Source: Symbiodinium natans (Eukaryota > Sar > Dinophyceae > Suessiales > Symbiodiniaceae). From it: a stretch of DNA of 64,000 nucleotides. Positions 63,523-64,000 of this stretch are shown one piece after another (position 1 is the stretch's first letter; the number at the start of each line of letters is the position of its first letter). The position numbers were made by a program, and so were the translations under genes. Below the pieces are notes generated by a model. The model saw only the letters and a list, made by a program, of their open reading frames with translations, had not been told where the DNA came from and ran no database searches. Location: positions 1,090,084 to 1,154,083 of the forward strand of contig CAJNDS010002279.1 in assembly GCA_905221605.1 (NCBI GenBank). Direction: 5' to 3'.

Positions 63523-63591
63523 GAATACCCTAAACGCTAAACGCTAAACCCTAAACCCTAGACCCTAAACCCTAAACCCTAAACCCTAAAG
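63523..63591 (+). repeat. 69-bp intron made of CCCTAAA units
   Basis: GAATACCCTAAACGC...CCCTAAAG. Removing it joins AT to C CAG GTG GCC and yields QRIQVALDYGAAL, as expected from the family. Donor GA and acceptor AAAG are both formed by the repeat edge. Confidence 0.65.
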
Positions 63592-63685
63592 CCAGGTGGC
63601 CTTGGACTATGGAGCCGCCCTGGTGGTGAACATGATCAGCGGAAGCCCCTTCCCGAAGAACTTCGGGGTCGATCCGGTGACTTGG
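63592..63685 (+). CDS. Split glycosyltransferase candidate, last visible exon
   Basis: Encodes QVALDYGAALVVNMISGSPF then PKNFGVDPVTWG. L-D-Y/H-x3-(L/I)-(V/F) is the final conserved strand (LDHxxRIFQ) of PLOD-like glycosyltransferase domains. The 3' boundary is obscured by a duplicated segment; the gene may continue beyond the window. Confidence 0.55.
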
Positions 63686-63855
63686 GGATTCTTGGGGAAC
63701 CATTTTTCATTTTTGGGGTACTTTCGGGTTTAGGGTTTAGGGTTTAGGGTTTAGGATTTAGGGTTTAGGGTTTAGGGCTTAGGGTTTAGGGTTCCGTGAC
63801 TTGGGGATTCTTGGGAACCCTTTTTCATTTTTTGGGGTACTTTCGGGTTTAGGGG
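63678..63855. repeat. Tandem duplication around a TTTAGGG array
   Basis: GTGACTTGGGGATTCTTGGG...TTTTTCATTTTTGGGGTACTTTCGGGTTTAGGG occurs at 63678-63735 and, slightly changed, at 63796-63855, separated by a TTTAGGG array. The exon end may thus have been copied together with telomere repeats. Confidence 0.85.
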
Positions 63856-64000
63856 TTAGGGTTTTGAATTCCTAAGAAGCTGAAATTATGGCCTTTCGCC
63901 AGGGTTACAAAGTTCAGTCTAGGTGAGCGGGCGGCTGAAGTCGGTGATCTTCCAGAAGCCCGTTTCTGGGCTTCTAGGGTTGAGAGTTGAGGGCTGAGGG
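63856..64000. other. Window edge, unique sequence
   Basis: No gene recognised. Ends in TTGAGGG-type units. Confidence 0.4.

Noticed and set aside
1-64000. Chromosome-end telomere
   Set aside because: Arrays alternate orientation and are separated by unique sequence, genes and transposons; none is terminal with a consistent strand.

Overview
The window looks like nuclear DNA of a dinoflagellate, probably Symbiodiniaceae-like. The basis is: Arabidopsis-type telomere repeat (TTTAGGG) throughout; introns that fit GC/GA as well as GT donors; copia-type LTR elements whose gag carries CCCH and CCHC zinc motifs; a multi-exon transposase-like gene of a type expanded in dinoflagellates; tandem glycosyltransferase-like genes; and an 11-base match to the 3' end of the dinoflagellate spliced leader inside one LTR. 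The organism call is inference. No rRNA, tRNA, CRISPR array or bacterial operon was seen.

Layout. 1-960: unique block without a recognised gene. 960-18470: mosaic of short unique blocks (about 50-400 bp) separated by dozens of telomere-type arrays in both orientations, with variants (TTGAGGG, TTTCGGG, TTTTAGGG); a few blocks look like isolated coding exons. 18470-28790: repeat-rich DNA with almost no telomere repeat, simple-sequence tracts, and two copies of a 1.3-1.5 kb non-autonomous DNA element with terminal inverted repeats. 28794-32491 (minus): a five-exon transposase-like gene. 33456-38810: an LTR retrotransposon with 287-bp LTRs, a WW-like motif and three CCCH fingers, and a central 1-kb block that reads open on the opposite strand. 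38811-46850: a broken gene, an 85-bp satellite and a large 9-bp-period TTCGAAGCC array. 46850-51523: telomere arrays, then a tandem duplication of a DUF5672 glycosyltransferase-like gene. 52250-63700: a split gene whose pieces follow the order of a PLOD-type glycosyltransferase domain; its introns are made of telomere-type repeats and small inverted-repeat elements, and a 5.6-kb LTR element with visually identical LTRs sits in one of them.

The most interesting signal is how introns and telomere repeats are gained. Two related inverted-repeat elements (52434-52541 and 62589-62761) each occupy an intron exactly, flanked by 3-4 bp direct repeats, and removal restores a sensible reading frame: they behave as introners. 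The second has a telomere array inside it. A separate foldback element (4631-4828) has a 61-bp telomere array inserted between two copies of GTTCT; without it, the region aligns base for base with the uninterrupted relative at 53497-53650. A 69-bp intron at 63523-63591 is almost pure CCCTAAA. Both LTR elements lack visible reverse transcriptase and integrase, share a copia-type primer site complementary to the initiator-tRNA anticodon arm, and landed in telomere repeats.
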